Source of the DNA: an uncultured Clostridia bacterium | Lineage (GTDB): Bacteria; Bacillota; Clostridia; Oscillospirales; Oscillospiraceae | Assembly: GCA_946547105.1 (NCBI GenBank) | Contig: CAMNOV010000006.1 | Location: 1-50,811 of the forward strand | Direction: 5' to 3' | DNA: 50,811 bases | Shown here: piece by piece, positions 1 to 8,249 of the stretch | Numbering within the stretch: position 1 is the first letter of the stretch | Layout: the number at the start of each line of letters is the position of its first letter | Program-made: the position numbers and the translations under genes | Notes under the pieces: generated by a model | Seen by the model: the letters and a program-made list of their open reading frames with translations, nothing else | The model's database searches: none | Told to the model about the DNA's origin: nothing

Positions 1-296
1 TCGGCATGGCGCTGGTGCACAACTGCTCCTTCCCGATGGTCGTCGAGCTCTGCTCGGCCAAGCGGATCGGCCGCTTCACCGGCTTCTACTACGCTGCCTC
101 CATGTCCGCCCAGACGGTCACGCCCGTGCTGCTCGGCCTGGTGCTGCGGGCGGCCAACGCCTGGCGCGCCCTGCCGGTCTACGCCTGCATCCTCACGCTG
201 CTCAGCTGCACGGTCTTCACCTCCCTCGTCAAGAACATCAAGGCCGGCAAGGTCGCCAACGTCACCGGCCTCGAGGCTCTCGGCGCAGACGACTGA
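1..296 (+). CDS. MFS-type transporter, C-terminal fragment (cut by window edge)
   Basis: The reading frame is open from the first bases, so this is the 3' end of a larger gene and the ATG at 6 need not be its start. The visible 96 residues contain two or three hydrophobic stretches. The first holds a Gly/Ser/Ala-rich motif (GFYYAASMSAQTVTPVLLGL) typical of the last helices of major facilitator or sugar-cation symporter-like carriers. A short polar C-terminus follows. An inner-membrane solute carrier is likely; the substrate cannot be read. The stop codon lies 3 bp before a heptad repeat array. Confidence 0.6.
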   Translation, partial: GMALVHNCSFPMVVELCSAKRIGRFTGFYYAASMSAQTVTPVLLGLVLRAANAWRALPVYACILTLLSCTVFTSLVKNIKAGKVANVTGLEALGADD

Positions 297-299
297 TAA

Positions 300-334
300 A
301 ATTCGGAATTCGGAGTTCGGAATTCGGAATTTGA
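300..334 (+). repeat. Heptad repeat array, AATTCGG type (5 units)
   Basis: Five consecutive 7-bp units follow the MFS stop codon: AATTCGG, AATTCGG, AGTTCGG, AATTCGG and AATTTGA. The same unit recurs at 4411-4434 (opposite strand) and 35524-35551. No promoter or terminator function is evident. Confidence 0.8.
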
Positions 335-408
335 GGGTTCGATTTTTCGGTTTCTGGCATATACTTTTTTATCATACTTTTTATCTTTGAATTTGAGGTG
401 TTACGGAT

Positions 409-1242
409 ATGACCCAGCAAACCCGCAGGAAGATCCTGCTGATCGCCGGCGCCTGTGTCTCCGCCACGGCGATCCCTCTGGCGCTGCTCGCGCCCGGCAG
501 GGCCACCAAGCGGCAGAAAGCGCCCTTCTGGGGTCTGAACTTTGCCCACCGCGGTCTGCACACCCGCGACAAGAGCATCCCGGAAAACTCCCTGCCCGCC
601 TTTGAGCGCGCCGCGCACGAGGGCTACGGCATGGAGCTGGACGTGCAGCTGTCCAAAGACGGAAAGGTCGTCGTCTTCCATGACGATACGCTCGACCGCG
701 TATGCGGCGTGCATGCGCGCGTGGACGAAAAGACCTGGGCGGAGCTGCAGGAGCTGCGCCTGTGCGGCACCGAGTACGGCATCCCGCTGTTTTCCGAGGT
801 GCTGAACACCGTGCGCGGCCGCGGCCCGCTGATCGTCGAATTGAAGAGCGGCCGGCGCAACCGCGAGCTGTGCGAAAAGACCTATGCGCTGCTGCAGAAC
901 TACCGGGGCGAAGCCTGCATCGAGAGCTTCAACCCCTTCATCGTGATGTGGTTCCGCTTCCACGCGAAGGATCTGCTGCGCGGGCAGCTGGCCTCGCCCA
1001 CGAAAAGCTATCTGAACTCGATGAGCCGTTTCCGCGCCTTCCTGCTCAGCCACTGCCTGCTGAACGTGTTCAGCCGCCCGCAGTTCATCGCCTACAAGAT
1101 CGGCTACCGCCCGCCCACGGTGCGCCTGGCCGAGCAGCTCGGCGCGATGAAGGTCGGCTGGACGAGCCACGAGCCGCGCAACGAGAAGGGACGCGACGCC
1201 GTCATCTTCGAGTTCTACCGCCCGAAACTGCAGTATAAATAA
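409..1242 (+). CDS. Glycerophosphodiester phosphodiesterase, membrane-anchored
   Basis: 277 aa. GDPD enzymes hydrolyse glycerophosphodiesters to glycerol-3-phosphate and an alcohol. The catalytic landmarks are visible: an HRG motif at about residue 47, an ExD pair in GYGMELDVQL, and FHDDTLDR, followed by a conserved LKSG-type strand. Residues 8-29 form one hydrophobic segment after an RRK cluster, so the enzyme is probably anchored with the barrel outside. The start has a GAGGTG Shine-Dalgarno about 11 bp upstream. It is a single gene closed by a strong terminator. The family call is firm; the substrate is unknown. Confidence 0.88.
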   Translation: MTQQTRRKILLIAGACVSATAIPLALLAPGRATKRQKAPFWGLNFAHRGLHTRDKSIPENSLPAFERAAHEGYGMELDVQLSKDGKVVVFHDDTLDRVCGVHARVDEKTWAELQELRLCGTEYGIPLFSEVLNTVRGRGPLIVELKSGRRNRELCEKTYALLQNYRGEACIESFNPFIVMWFRFHAKDLLRGQLASPTKSYLNSMSRFRAFLLSHCLLNVFSRPQFIAYKIGYRPPTVRLAEQLGAMKVGWTSHEPRNEKGRDAVIFEFYRPKLQYK

Positions 1243-1259
1243 GCCTCTTGCAAAGGGAA

Positions 1260-1297
1260 AAAACCGACGCTGTTTGAAAACTGCGTCGGTTTTTTCC
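1260..1297 (+). terminator. Rho-independent terminator after GDPD gene
   Basis: ACCGACGC pairs with GCGTCGGT around a 12-nt loop and is followed by a T run. Confidence 0.8.
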
Positions 1298-1305
1298 GAT
1301 TTCTC

Positions 1306-1345
1306 TTGACAGGCACGTTTCTTGGTGATATCATTTTGATATCAA
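1306..1345 (+). promoter_or_regulatory. Sigma-A promoter with twin TGATATCA palindromes
   Basis: TTGACA (1306-1311), a 17-bp spacer and TATCAT (1329-1334). Two copies of the palindrome TGATATCA (1326-1333 and 1337-1344) lie 11 bp apart, about one helical turn, and overlap the -10 box. This is the layout of a repressor operator for the SPFH operon. The regulator is not identified in this window. Confidence 0.75.
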
Positions 1346-1367
1346 ATCGAACAAGGAGGACCTGACA

Positions 1368-2393
1368 ATGACAGAAAAAATCCTGACCACCCGGAAAAAC
1401 GGCATGGGCATGCTGCTTTTGCTGATTTTACTTTATCTCGGCGCGCTCGCGCTGGTGATCCTGTGCAGCTGGCTCGGCGGCTGGTTCTACCCCCTGATGG
1501 TGCTGGGCATCCTGTATCTCTGCGTCGGCTGGATCCCCTTCCTCGGCCTCAAGGTGCTCAAGCCCCAGGAGGCTCTGGTGCTGACGCTCTTCGGCAAGTA
1601 CATCGGCACGCTCAAGGAGGAGGGCTTCTACTTCGTCAACCCCTTCTGCACGGCGGTCAACCCCGCAGCCAAGACCAAGCTCAACCAGTCCGGCGACGTG
1701 GACGGCGGCAACAATAACAACGCCGCGCTGAACGTGCTGCTGACCGGCCAGGGCGCAAGCGTCCAAGCGGAATCGGCCAGCAAGAAGATTTCCCTCAAGG
1801 CCATGACGCTCTCCAACTCCCGCCAGAAGATCAACGACTGCCTCGGCAACCCTGTCGAGATCGGCATCGCGGTGATCTGGCGCGTGGTGGACACGGCCAA
1901 GGCCGTCTTCAACGTCGACAACTACAAGGAATATCTCTCCCTGCAGTGCGACAGCGCCGTGCGCAACATCGTGCGCATCTACCCCTACGACGTGGCGCCC
2001 AACGTGGACACCACCGGCGACGGCGTGGCCGACGAGGGGAGCCTGCGCGGCTCGAGCGAGCTGGTGGCCCGCCGGATCAGAGACGAGATCCAGCAGAAGG
2101 TCGGCGAGGCGGGCATCGAGATCATCGAGGCCCGCATCACCTACCTCGCCTACGCCCCCGAGATCGCGGCCGTGATGCTGCAGCGCCAGCAGGCCAGCGC
2201 CATCATCGACGCCCGCAAGATGATCGTCGACGGCGCAGTCGGCATGGTGGAGATGGCGCTTGAGCGCCTGAACGAAAACGGCGTCGTGCAGCTCGACGAG
2301 GAGCGCAAGGCCGCCATGGTCTCGAACCTGCTGGTCGTCCTCTGCGGCAACCGCGACGCGCAGCCGGTGGTCAATTCCGGCTCGCTGTATTAA
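1368..2393 (+). CDS. SPFH/band 7 domain membrane protein
   Basis: 341 aa. Two hydrophobic segments at about residues 14-35 and 38-60 are followed by an SPFH (stomatin/prohibitin/flotillin) domain starting near [18 protein letters not shown]. The C-terminal half is helical with the [18 protein letters not shown] stretch common in this family. SPFH proteins oligomerise on membranes and organise microdomains. The start has a strong AAGGAGGA 9 bp upstream. A small RHH gene follows after 6 bp with no Shine-Dalgarno of its own, which suggests coupled expression. The cellular role is unknown. Confidence 0.88.
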   Translation: MTEKILTTRKNGMGMLLLLILLYLGALALVILCSWLGGWFYPLMVLGILYLCVGWIPFLGLKVLKPQEALVLTLFGKYIGTLKEEGFYFVNPFCTAVNPAAKTKLNQSGDVDGGNNNNAALNVLLTGQGASVQAESASKKISLKAMTLSNSRQKINDCLGNPVEIGIAVIWRVVDTAKAVFNVDNYKEYLSLQCDSAVRNIVRIYPYDVAPNVDTTGDGVADEGSLRGSSELVARRIRDEIQQKVGEAGIEIIEARITYLAYAPEIAAVMLQRQQASAIIDARKMIVDGAVGMVEMALERLNENGVVQLDEERKAAMVSNLLVVLCGNRDAQPVVNSGSLY

Positions 2394-2399
2394 ACCGCC

Positions 2400-2594
2400 A
2401 TGGCTGAGAAAAAACAGGTGCCGCTGCGCCTCAATCCCAAGCTCTACGACGCGCTCAGCGCCTGGGCGGAGGACGATTTCCGCTCGCTCAACGGGCAGAT
2501 CGAATATCTGCTGACCGAGTGCGTCCGCCAGCGGAAGAAAAACGGAAAATACGTCTCGGACGAGATCGACGTCCCGCCCGAACTGGACATTTGA
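2400..2594 (+). CDS. Small Arc/ribbon-helix-helix-like protein
   Basis: 64 aa. The N-terminus ([20 protein letters not shown] followed by [14 protein letters not shown]) has the strand-helix-helix pattern of Arc/MetJ-type DNA-binding proteins that bind DNA as dimers. It follows the SPFH gene by 6 bp and is probably coupled to it. It is a candidate regulator of its own operon through the twin TGATATCA palindromes upstream of the SPFH gene, but that link is inference. The acidic tail ([11 protein letters not shown]) is not needed for the fold. Confidence 0.75.
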   Translation: MAEKKQVPLRLNPKLYDALSAWAEDDFRSLNGQIEYLLTECVRQRKKNGKYVSDEIDVPPELDI

Positions 2595-2595
2595 T

Positions 2596-2622
2596 CCATG
2601 GCGAAACATCGTTTCGCCATGG
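2596..2622. other. Perfect 12-bp hairpin after RHH gene
   Basis: CCATGGCGAAAC and GTTTCGCCATGG are separated by ATC, immediately after the stop codon. There is no T tract, so it may stabilise the 3' end rather than terminate. Confidence 0.6.
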
Positions 2623-2705
2623 AGTCGCTCGCGCTGATCGCGCTCGGCATACGGGGGACATACCTCGCTTGGTCGGCGCGAGGGCTCGCTCAGCTCGCCT
2701 CAGGG

Positions 2706-2738
2706 TGTTTTTGAGGCGGCAAAGCTGCCTCAAAAACA
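2706..2738. terminator. Bidirectional terminator-like hairpin
   Basis: A 15-bp stem (GAGGCGGC pairing with GCTGCCTC, one G-T) with a 3-nt loop has T-rich and A-rich flanks, so it could work on either strand. It separates the SPFH-RHH pair from the DUF1648 gene. Confidence 0.6.
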
Positions 2739-2793
2739 AATGATGTTTGATTGACATCTGCCACAAGCCGTAAATTGTTGAGGAGGTTCCCGT

Positions 2794-3297
2794 ATGCGTA
2801 TCCCCTCCCGCGCCGAGGTCGACGCCTTCTGCGGCAGCCCGACGACCCTCTGGCAGCGTATTTTGGGCATCCTCGCCCCGGTCGTGCTCCTCGGCTCGAT
2901 CGTCTTTGTCCTGATCCGCTTTCCGCATCTGCCGGAGCAGATCCCCATCCATTTCAACGCGAAAGGGGAGATCGACGGCTGGGGCGGCCGCGGAACGCTG
3001 CTGATCATGCCGATCATCGGCCTTGTGATGGACGCTGTGCTCGCTCTCTCGTTCCGCTTTCCGAAGAGCTGGAACGCAGGCGTGCGCATCACTCTCTATA
3101 ACCGCGTACGCGTCTACCGCATCCTGCGCGACATGATGGCCGAAACGCGCCTTGGCATGGCGCTGCTCTTCGCCGGCTTCGCCGTTTACCAAAGCCTGAC
3201 GCCGGAGCATTTCTCCGGCAACGTGATCGGCGTGATGACGCTGCTGATTTTCATCCCTCTCGTGCGCTATTTCATACGGCTGTTAAAGGCGCGATAG
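2794..3297 (+). CDS. DUF1648 domain membrane protein
   Basis: 167 aa. Four hydrophobic segments are visible, at about residues 24-46, 68-86, 112-131 and 141-157. Between the first two lies the DUF1648 signature (HLPEQIPIHFNAKGEIDGWG). Proteins of this family are membrane proteins of unclear role; some are linked to transcription or immunity control, such as SdpI-type proteins. The start follows GAGGAGG. Whether it shares a transcript with the SPFH gene depends on the hairpin in between. Confidence 0.8.
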   Translation: MRIPSRAEVDAFCGSPTTLWQRILGILAPVVLLGSIVFVLIRFPHLPEQIPIHFNAKGEIDGWGGRGTLLIMPIIGLVMDAVLALSFRFPKSWNAGVRITLYNRVRVYRILRDMMAETRLGMALLFAGFAVYQSLTPEHFSGNVIGVMTLLIFIPLVRYFIRLLKAR

Positions 3298-3303
3298 CGC
3301 ACG

Positions 3304-3464
3304 CCTTCCCCTTGAGGGGAAGATTCCCCCGGCGGGGGAAATGTCCGCGCTGCGGACAAAAGGGGCGCGGAAGGTGCCCCGGTGCATACCGGGGCGGATG
3401 AGGTGGAAATGTCTCGACACCTCATCAGTCTCGCTTCGCTCGACAGATTCCCCTCAAGGGGAAG
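3304..3464 (+). repeat. Modular palindromic intergenic element, family A, long form (A1)
   Basis: The ends are the palindromes CTTCCCCTTGAGGGGAAG and TTCCCCTCAAGGGGAA. In order, the interior holds a roughly 50-bp GC-rich insert (CCCCCGGCGGGGG, then TCCGCGCTGCGGA), a hairpin GCCCCGGT/ACCGGGGC, a central inverted repeat GATGAGGTG/CACCTCATC, and the hairpin GTC-GA-GC...GC-GA-GAC on the minus strand. It lies between the DUF1648 and CPBP genes and ends 20 bp before the CPBP start codon. Confidence 0.85.
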
Positions 3465-3484
3465 CCCTCTGATGGAGGCTTATC

Positions 3485-4381
3485 ATGAAAGACAAAACGC
3501 TTTTCAAATACTTGCTCTGGGCCTTCGGCCTGGGCTGGGCCTTACAGATCCCGGCGGCGATCTTCGCGCTGCGCGGAAACGCGCTGATCTTCCAGGGTCT
3601 GACAATGCTGGCGATGTTCGCGCCGCTCGCGGCGGTGATGCTGGCAGACGTCCCTCTGAAATCGCTGGGCTGGCGGCCGCGGATGCGCGGGAACCTCCGC
3701 TGGTACCTGGCGGGCTGGCTCTGTCCGGCGCTGCTTTGCGCGCTGGGCGCGGCGCTGTATTTCCTGCTCTTCCCCGCGAGCTTTGATTCCAGCGGCGCCG
3801 CCCTCCTCGCCACGCTGTCCGAGGAGGCGCGGCAGCAGTTTGAGGCGCAGGCGCTCCCCGCGTCGGCCTTCGTGCTGATCCAGGCCGTCGCCGCGCTGAG
3901 CTACGCGCCCTTTCTCAACACGATCCCCTCGGTCGGCGAGGAGGCTGGCTGGCGGGGCCTGATGCTCCCCCGGCTGAAGGAGCGCTTCGGGCGCGTGCGC
4001 GGCCTGCTGCTCGGCGGCGTGATCTGGGGCGCCTGGCACTGGCCGCTGATGCTGATCGCGGGCTATGAATACGGCCTGCACTACTGGGGCGCGCCGGTAT
4101 TGGGCATGCTGCTGTTCTGCGTCTTTACGACGGCGCTGGGCATCCTGCTCGACGCGCTGTACGTCAAAACCGGCAGCCTCTGGGCGCCCGCGCTCGCCCA
4201 CGGCGCGGTCAACGCCTGCAGCGGCCTGCCGCTGCTGCTGCTCGATCCCGCCTATGCCGACCGGCTCACCGTCGGCCCGGTGATGATCGGCATCGTCGGC
4301 GGACTGCCGCTGCTTCTTCTCGCGCTCTTCGTTCTGTTGAAAAAGACCCCCGCATCCGCCGAGGAAGCGGGCGAATCGTGA
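3485..4381 (+). CDS. CPBP-family intramembrane metalloprotease
   Basis: 298 aa with about eight membrane segments. The CAAX-protease/bacteriocin-processing (CPBP, ABI) motifs are in order: EEAGWRG at about residue 155, a helix with WHWPLML around residues 183-190, and LAHGAVNA near residue 237. These supply the Glu and His residues of the intramembrane active site. Relatives process prenylated or small membrane peptides or give bacteriocin immunity; the substrate here is unknown. The Shine-Dalgarno (GGAGG) lies just past the edge of repeat A1. Confidence 0.88.
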   Translation: MKDKTLFKYLLWAFGLGWALQIPAAIFALRGNALIFQGLTMLAMFAPLAAVMLADVPLKSLGWRPRMRGNLRWYLAGWLCPALLCALGAALYFLLFPASFDSSGAALLATLSEEARQQFEAQALPASAFVLIQAVAALSYAPFLNTIPSVGEEAGWRGLMLPRLKERFGRVRGLLLGGVIWGAWHWPLMLIAGYEYGLHYWGAPVLGMLLFCVFTTALGILLDALYVKTGSLWAPALAHGAVNACSGLPLLLLDPAYADRLTVGPVMIGIVGGLPLLLLALFVLLKKTPASAEEAGES

Positions 4382-4410
4382 ATCGTCCCTTGCTTTTCTC
4401 CCAGGCACTC

Positions 4411-4434
4411 ATTCCGAATTCCGAATTCCGAATT
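4411..4434 (-). repeat. Heptad repeat array, AATTCGG type, minus orientation
   Basis: Three CCGAATT units (AATTCGG on the minus strand) plus a partial one lie 30 bp after the CPBP stop and directly before the AAGGAG of the ABC ATPase gene. Confidence 0.75.
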
Positions 4435-4450
4435 TCAAGGAGTCTTCACC

Positions 4451-5167
4451 ATGCTTCAAATCACCCATCTGACCAAGACCTACGGAGATAAAAAGGCCGT
4501 GGACGACCTGACGCTGCACATCGCCCCGGGCGAGATCTACGGCTTCATCGGCCACAACGGCGCCGGCAAGACCACCACGCTCAAATCCTGCGCGGGCATC
4601 CTGCCCTTCGACGCGGGCGAGATCCGCATCAACGGCATCGACGTGAGCGCGAACCCGCTCGAGGCCAAGCGTGTGCTGGCCTATCTGCCGGACAATCCCG
4701 ATCTTTACAACTTCCTTTCCGGCATCCAGTACCTCAACTTCATCGCCGACATCTTCGGCGTAGAGAAATCCGTGCGCGCCGAGCGCATCCGCCGCCTGGC
4801 CGACAGCTTTGAGCTGACGGCCGACCTGGCGCAGCCGATCTCCGCCTACTCCCACGGCATGAAGCAGAAGCTGGCGATGATCTCCGGCTGGCTGCACGAG
4901 CCGAAGCTGATCCTGATGGACGAACCCTTCGTCGGTCTCGACCCGAAGGCCGCCCACCTGCTCAAGGAAATGATGCACGAGCACTGCGACCGCGGCGGCG
5001 CGATCTTCTTCTCCACACATGTGCTGGAGGTGGCCGAAAAGCTCTGCGACAAGGTCGCCATCATCAAGGAAGGCCGCCTGATCACCAGCGGCACGATGGA
5101 AGAGGTCAAGGGCGACGCCTCCCTGGAGGACGTGTTCCTGGAACTGGAGGAGAGCCATGAGGCTTAA
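4451..5167 (+). CDS. ABC transporter ATP-binding protein
   Basis: 238 aa, a single nucleotide-binding domain of the CcmA/NatA type. Walker A is GHNGAGKTT at about residue 36. The Q-loop region is followed by a divergent signature YSHGMKQK, Walker B LILMDEPF and the switch histidine in FFSTHV. It powers the permease encoded next, with which it overlaps by 11 bp. The lack of a binding-protein gene suggests an exporter. Substrate unknown. Confidence 0.92.
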   Translation: MLQITHLTKTYGDKKAVDDLTLHIAPGEIYGFIGHNGAGKTTTLKSCAGILPFDAGEIRINGIDVSANPLEAKRVLAYLPDNPDLYNFLSGIQYLNFIADIFGVEKSVRAERIRRLADSFELTADLAQPISAYSHGMKQKLAMISGWLHEPKLILMDEPFVGLDPKAAHLLKEMMHEHCDRGGAIFFSTHVLEVAEKLCDKVAIIKEGRLITSGTMEEVKGDASLEDVFLELEESHEA

Positions 5168-6761
5168 AGCTCTGTTTCGTGTCCGTCTGGCCTCGCTGAA
5201 AAGCTCGCTGACCGGCGCCAACCGCAGCACGCGCAAGCGCTCGAAGGCGCAGATCCTCGGCTTTGCCGTGCTGATGCTCTACACCTTCGGCTACTTCGCC
5301 TTCATGCTGTATACGACCTTTGACACCCTGGCGGGGCCTTTTTCCGCCATGGATCTCGGCACGATCTATTTTGCGCTGGCGGCGCTGATGGCTTTTGCGC
5401 TGATGTTCGTCGGCAGCATTTTCTCCGCCAAGGCGCAGCTCTATGAGGCCACCGACAACGACCTGCTGCTGTCGATGCCGGTCAAGCCGGGCGAAGTGCT
5501 GCTCAGCCGCATGCTTTTGCTGCTGGTGATGAACCTGCTCTTTGACCTGATCGTCGCCGGCCCGGCGATGCTCGCCTGGTTCCAGGCAGCGGGCTTCTCC
5601 CTCGGCAGCTTTCTGTGCAGCTTCGCCGTGCTCTTCGTGCTGCTGCCGCTGATCTCGCTGGCGCTGTCGTCGGTCTTCGGCTTCCTGCTGCATCTGATCT
5701 CCGCCCGGGTACGCAACCAGTCGCTGATGACGGTCGTGCTGTCGCTGGCCTTCCTGGCGGTCTACTTCGTCGCGATCTCCCGCATGAACATCTGGATCAC
5801 CAATCTTGCGGCCGATCCCACGCCGCTTGCCCATGCGATCGGCGGCGTCGCGCCGCTGGTCTGGCTCGGTCGGGCCTGCGTCGGCGGCGATCTGCTCGCT
5901 CTCGGCGCGCTGGCGCTGCTCACCGCCGCCCTGCTCCTGCTGATCTGGGTGGCGCTGGAGCGCAGCTTTGTGAAGACCGCGACCGCCAAAAACAGCGTCG
6001 CGAAGGTGAAGTACGTCGAAAAGGCGGTGGACGCCGTCTCCCCGGACCGCGCGCTGCTGCGGCGCGAGCTGAAGCATTTCGCCGCCTGTCCCTCCTACAT
6101 CCTCAACAGCGCCCTGGGTGTGATCATGGCCCCGATCGCGGCGGTCTACCTCATCATCAAGCGCAGCAGTCTCCTGCCGCTGATGCAGGAGCCCGGCTTC
6201 GGCTTTCTGCTGCCGCTGCTGCCGCTGCTCCTGCTGCTCGGGCTCTGCTTCATGGCGTCCATGTGCACGGTCACCGCGCCGAGCATCTCGCTCGAGGGCA
6301 AGAGCCTGTGGCTGCTGCAGTCCCTGCCGGTCACGCCGCGCCAGGTGCTGCGCGCCAAGCTCCGCATGCACCTGCTGATCGCGCTGCCGCCGATGCTGAT
6401 CTGCTCGGTCATCTTCATCGCGCTGCTCCGGCCCTCGCTGCCCTTTGCGGTCTGCGTGCTGCTGCTGCCGGCCGCCTGCGTGCTGTTCACCGGTCTGCTG
6501 GGGCTCTTTGAAAACCTGCGCCACCCGAACCTGGACTGGATCAACGAGACCCAGGCCGTCAAAACCGGCATGGCCGTCGCCGTGACGATGTTCGCCACGA
6601 TGGGGCTGCTGATGTTGCCGATCCTGGTCATTATCTTCTTCGGCGATATGATCCCGCCCGTGGCCATCGCCGCCGGACTGCTGGTCCTGGTGCTGCTGCT
6701 GTGCCTGCTGCTGTGGCGCTGGCTGGTGACGCGCGGGGAAGAGCGCTTCCGCGCCCTTTGA
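5157..6761 (+). CDS. ABC transporter permease (exporter type)
   Basis: 534 aa with roughly twelve hydrophobic segments in two halves, linked by a soluble stretch around residues 270-300. The start ATG lies inside the last codons of the ATPase gene, an 11-bp overlap typical of a coupled two-subunit transporter. A conserved LSMPVKPGEVLLSRM stretch (about residue 103) and its counterpart LQSLPVTPRQVLRAK (about 390) repeat in the two halves, as in large ABC-2-like permeases of Firmicutes. Substrate unknown. A strong terminator follows. Confidence 0.85.
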   Translation: MRLKALFRVRLASLKSSLTGANRSTRKRSKAQILGFAVLMLYTFGYFAFMLYTTFDTLAGPFSAMDLGTIYFALAALMAFALMFVGSIFSAKAQLYEATDNDLLLSMPVKPGEVLLSRMLLLLVMNLLFDLIVAGPAMLAWFQAAGFSLGSFLCSFAVLFVLLPLISLALSSVFGFLLHLISARVRNQSLMTVVLSLAFLAVYFVAISRMNIWITNLAADPTPLAHAIGGVAPLVWLGRACVGGDLLALGALALLTAALLLLIWVALERSFVKTATAKNSVAKVKYVEKAVDAVSPDRALLRRELKHFAACPSYILNSALGVIMAPIAAVYLIIKRSSLLPLMQEPGFGFLLPLLPLLLLLGLCFMASMCTVTAPSISLEGKSLWLLQSLPVTPRQVLRAKLRMHLLIALPPMLICSVIFIALLRPSLPFAVCVLLLPAACVLFTGLLGLFENLRHPNLDWINETQAVKTGMAVAVTMFATMGLLMLPILVIIFFGDMIPPVAIAAGLLVLVLLLCLLLWRWLVTRGEERFRAL

Positions 6762-6770
6762 GGCAATTTC

Positions 6771-6803
6771 ACCCCGTTCCGGAAATTGGAACGGGGTGTT
6801 TTT
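6771..6803 (+). terminator. Rho-independent terminator after ABC permease
   Basis: ACCCCGTTCC pairs perfectly with GGAACGGGGT around a 7-nt loop, followed by GTTTTTC. Confidence 0.9.
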
Positions 6804-6824
6804 CGATAAACTTTCAAAAAAGTG

Positions 6825-6853
6825 TTGACAAAGTCGAGTCGATTTGATATTAT
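6825..6853 (+). promoter_or_regulatory. tRNA promoter
   Basis: TTGACA (6825-6830), a 17-bp spacer and TATTAT (6848-6853), ending 11 bp before the tRNA-Asp 5' end. Confidence 0.8.
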
Positions 6854-6864
6854 AATCCAGCCGT

Positions 6865-6941
6865 GGCCGAGTGGTTCAGTCGGTTAGAACGCCGGCCTGT
6901 CACGCCGGAGGTCGAGGGTTCAAGTCCCTTCTCGGTCGCCA
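6865..6941 (+). tRNA. tRNA-Asp (GTC)
   Basis: A 77-nt cloverleaf: acceptor GGCCGAG/CTCGGTC (one G-T pair), anticodon stem CCGGC/GCCGG with loop CTGTCAC (anticodon GTC), T arm with TTCAAGT, discriminator G and an encoded CCA. Confidence 0.95.
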
Positions 6942-6943
6942 CT

Positions 6944-6967
6944 CATGCCCCTTCTTGAAGGGGCATG
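6944..6967 (+). other. Hairpin between the two tRNAs
   Basis: CATGCCCCTT and AAGGGGCATG around a 4-nt loop, with no T tract. It is probably a processing spacer in a common precursor. Confidence 0.55.
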
Positions 6968-6974
6968 AACTTTC

Positions 6975-7050
<76 letters not shown>

Positions 7051-7054
7051 AAAA

Positions 7055-7086
7055 GACAGTCACCCCATCGGGGTGGCTGTCTTTTT
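7055..7086 (+). terminator. tRNA operon terminator
   Basis: GACAGTCACCCC pairs with GGGGTGGCTGTC around ATC and is followed by TTTTT. It begins right after the CCA and an A run. Confidence 0.9.
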
Positions 7087-7177
7087 CATATCTGTCCGTA
7101 TTCGAACTGGGGACTGTTTGAGCGAGCGCAGCGAGCGGATCATGCGGCGCAGCGTGCTCGCACGGCGAGCGGCTGCG

Positions 7178-7242
7178 CCCCAGTTCGAATCTGGGTATCA
7201 GCTCCAAAAACGCAGTCACCCCATCGGGGCGGCTGCGTTTTT
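7178..7242 (+). pseudogene. tRNA-Thr 3'-half fragment plus terminator
   Basis: CCCCAGTTCGAATCTGGG and the acceptor strand with CCA are repeated exactly, without D arm or anticodon arm. The following hairpin CGCAGTCACCCC/GGGGCGGCTGCG differs from the first copy by compensating changes in its two outer base pairs. Confidence 0.75.
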
Positions 7243-7308
7243 CGTATCTGTTCGTATTCGAACTGGGGACTGTTTGAGCGAGCGGATCGTGATTTGTCGG
7301 CTTTTTTC

Positions 7309-7335
7309 TTGACCTGTCGGAAAGATTGTTATAAA
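7309..7335 (+). promoter_or_regulatory. Possible promoter of the anchored-protein gene
   Basis: TTGACC (7309-7314) and TATAAA (7330-7335) with a short 15-bp spacer, 47 bp upstream of the start codon. It is a weak match but the best candidate in the interval. Confidence 0.45.
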
Positions 7336-7381
7336 ATATTTTTAACAGCTTTCGGAAAACATCAGGCAAAGGAGACTCATC

Positions 7382-8179
7382 ATGGACGACAGAAATTTTG
7401 TGGCTCAGCCCGGCTTTGACGGGCAGAAGAAAAGCCCCGACTGGAAGAAAATCGCCATCATCGCCGCCGTTGTCCTCGTGGCGGCCGCGCTGATCGTCGG
7501 CCTGTGCCTGCTGCTCTTCAACGGCAGCAGCCGGACCACCCCCGTCAAGATGCTGGAAAAGTACGCCAACGCCAAGGAGATCAAGGTCGAGACCCTGGTC
7601 AAGGACATGGTCGGCGGGATCGAGGGCAACAATGCCGCCAAGATCATCCGGCTTGCCGACGACAGCGACGAATTCGAGGACCGCTTCGAGGAGCTCGAGG
7701 AGAACGCCGCCGACGCCTATCAGGACAACAAGGACGAATACGGCAAGAACTTCAAGATCCGCTTCAGAAACGACAAGGATGTGGAAGAGAAGCTCGACCG
7801 CGACGATCTGAAGGATTACAAGAGCAGCCTCAAGGACCTGGGCGAGGATTACGCCGCGCTCGGCAAAGCGCTCGGCAAGCTCAAGAGCGGCGATCTGAAG
7901 GATCTGGCCGAGGATCTCGATATGGACGCCAAGGACGTCCGGGAGTGCATCGAATGCCTGAAGACCATCGGCTCGAAGCTCAAGGGCGCCGAGGTCAGCG
8001 AAGGCTATGATCTCGAATACCTCATCACGATCACCGGCAGCGAGCTGGACGAGCCCGAGGAGGACGACGGCGAGCTGACCGTGCTGAAGGTCAACGGCAA
8101 GTGGGTCTCCACGCAGGGTATCAGCCTGCTGTACACGATCTACTACGCCGTCTATGATGCCGTCGGCAGCTATCTCTGA
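7382..8179 (+). CDS. Single-pass anchored protein, unknown function
   Basis: 265 aa, not recognised. A short cytoplasmic N-terminus with lysines precedes one membrane helix at about residues 23-44 (IAIIAAVVLVAAALIVGLCL). The remaining 220 residues are highly charged (Asp/Glu/Lys), mostly helical, with a more beta-like C-terminal end. The sequence TPVKMLEKYANAKEIKVETL after the helix resembles the start of extracytoplasmic small-domain proteins that are expanded in gut Clostridia. The start has AAAGGAGA 8 bp upstream. A secreted-side, membrane-tethered domain is the safest description. Confidence 0.7.
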   Translation: MDDRNFVAQPGFDGQKKSPDWKKIAIIAAVVLVAAALIVGLCLLLFNGSSRTTPVKMLEKYANAKEIKVETLVKDMVGGIEGNNAAKIIRLADDSDEFEDRFEELEENAADAYQDNKDEYGKNFKIRFRNDKDVEEKLDRDDLKDYKSSLKDLGEDYAALGKALGKLKSGDLKDLAEDLDMDAKDVRECIECLKTIGSKLKGAEVSEGYDLEYLITITGSELDEPEEDDGELTVLKVNGKWVSTQGISLLYTIYYAVYDAVGSYL

Positions 8180-8201
8180 TCCCCCCACATTCAAACATAC
8201 T

Positions 8202-8223
8202 GCCCCCGCCCGCCGGGCGGGGG
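8202..8223. other. GC-rich perfect palindrome in the intergenic gap
   Basis: GCCCCCGCCCG is followed directly by CGGGCGGGGGC. The hairpin is very stable but has no T run, so intrinsic termination is uncertain. Confidence 0.5.
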
Positions 8224-8249
8224 CCTTCCGTTGAAGAGGAACACGCAAG

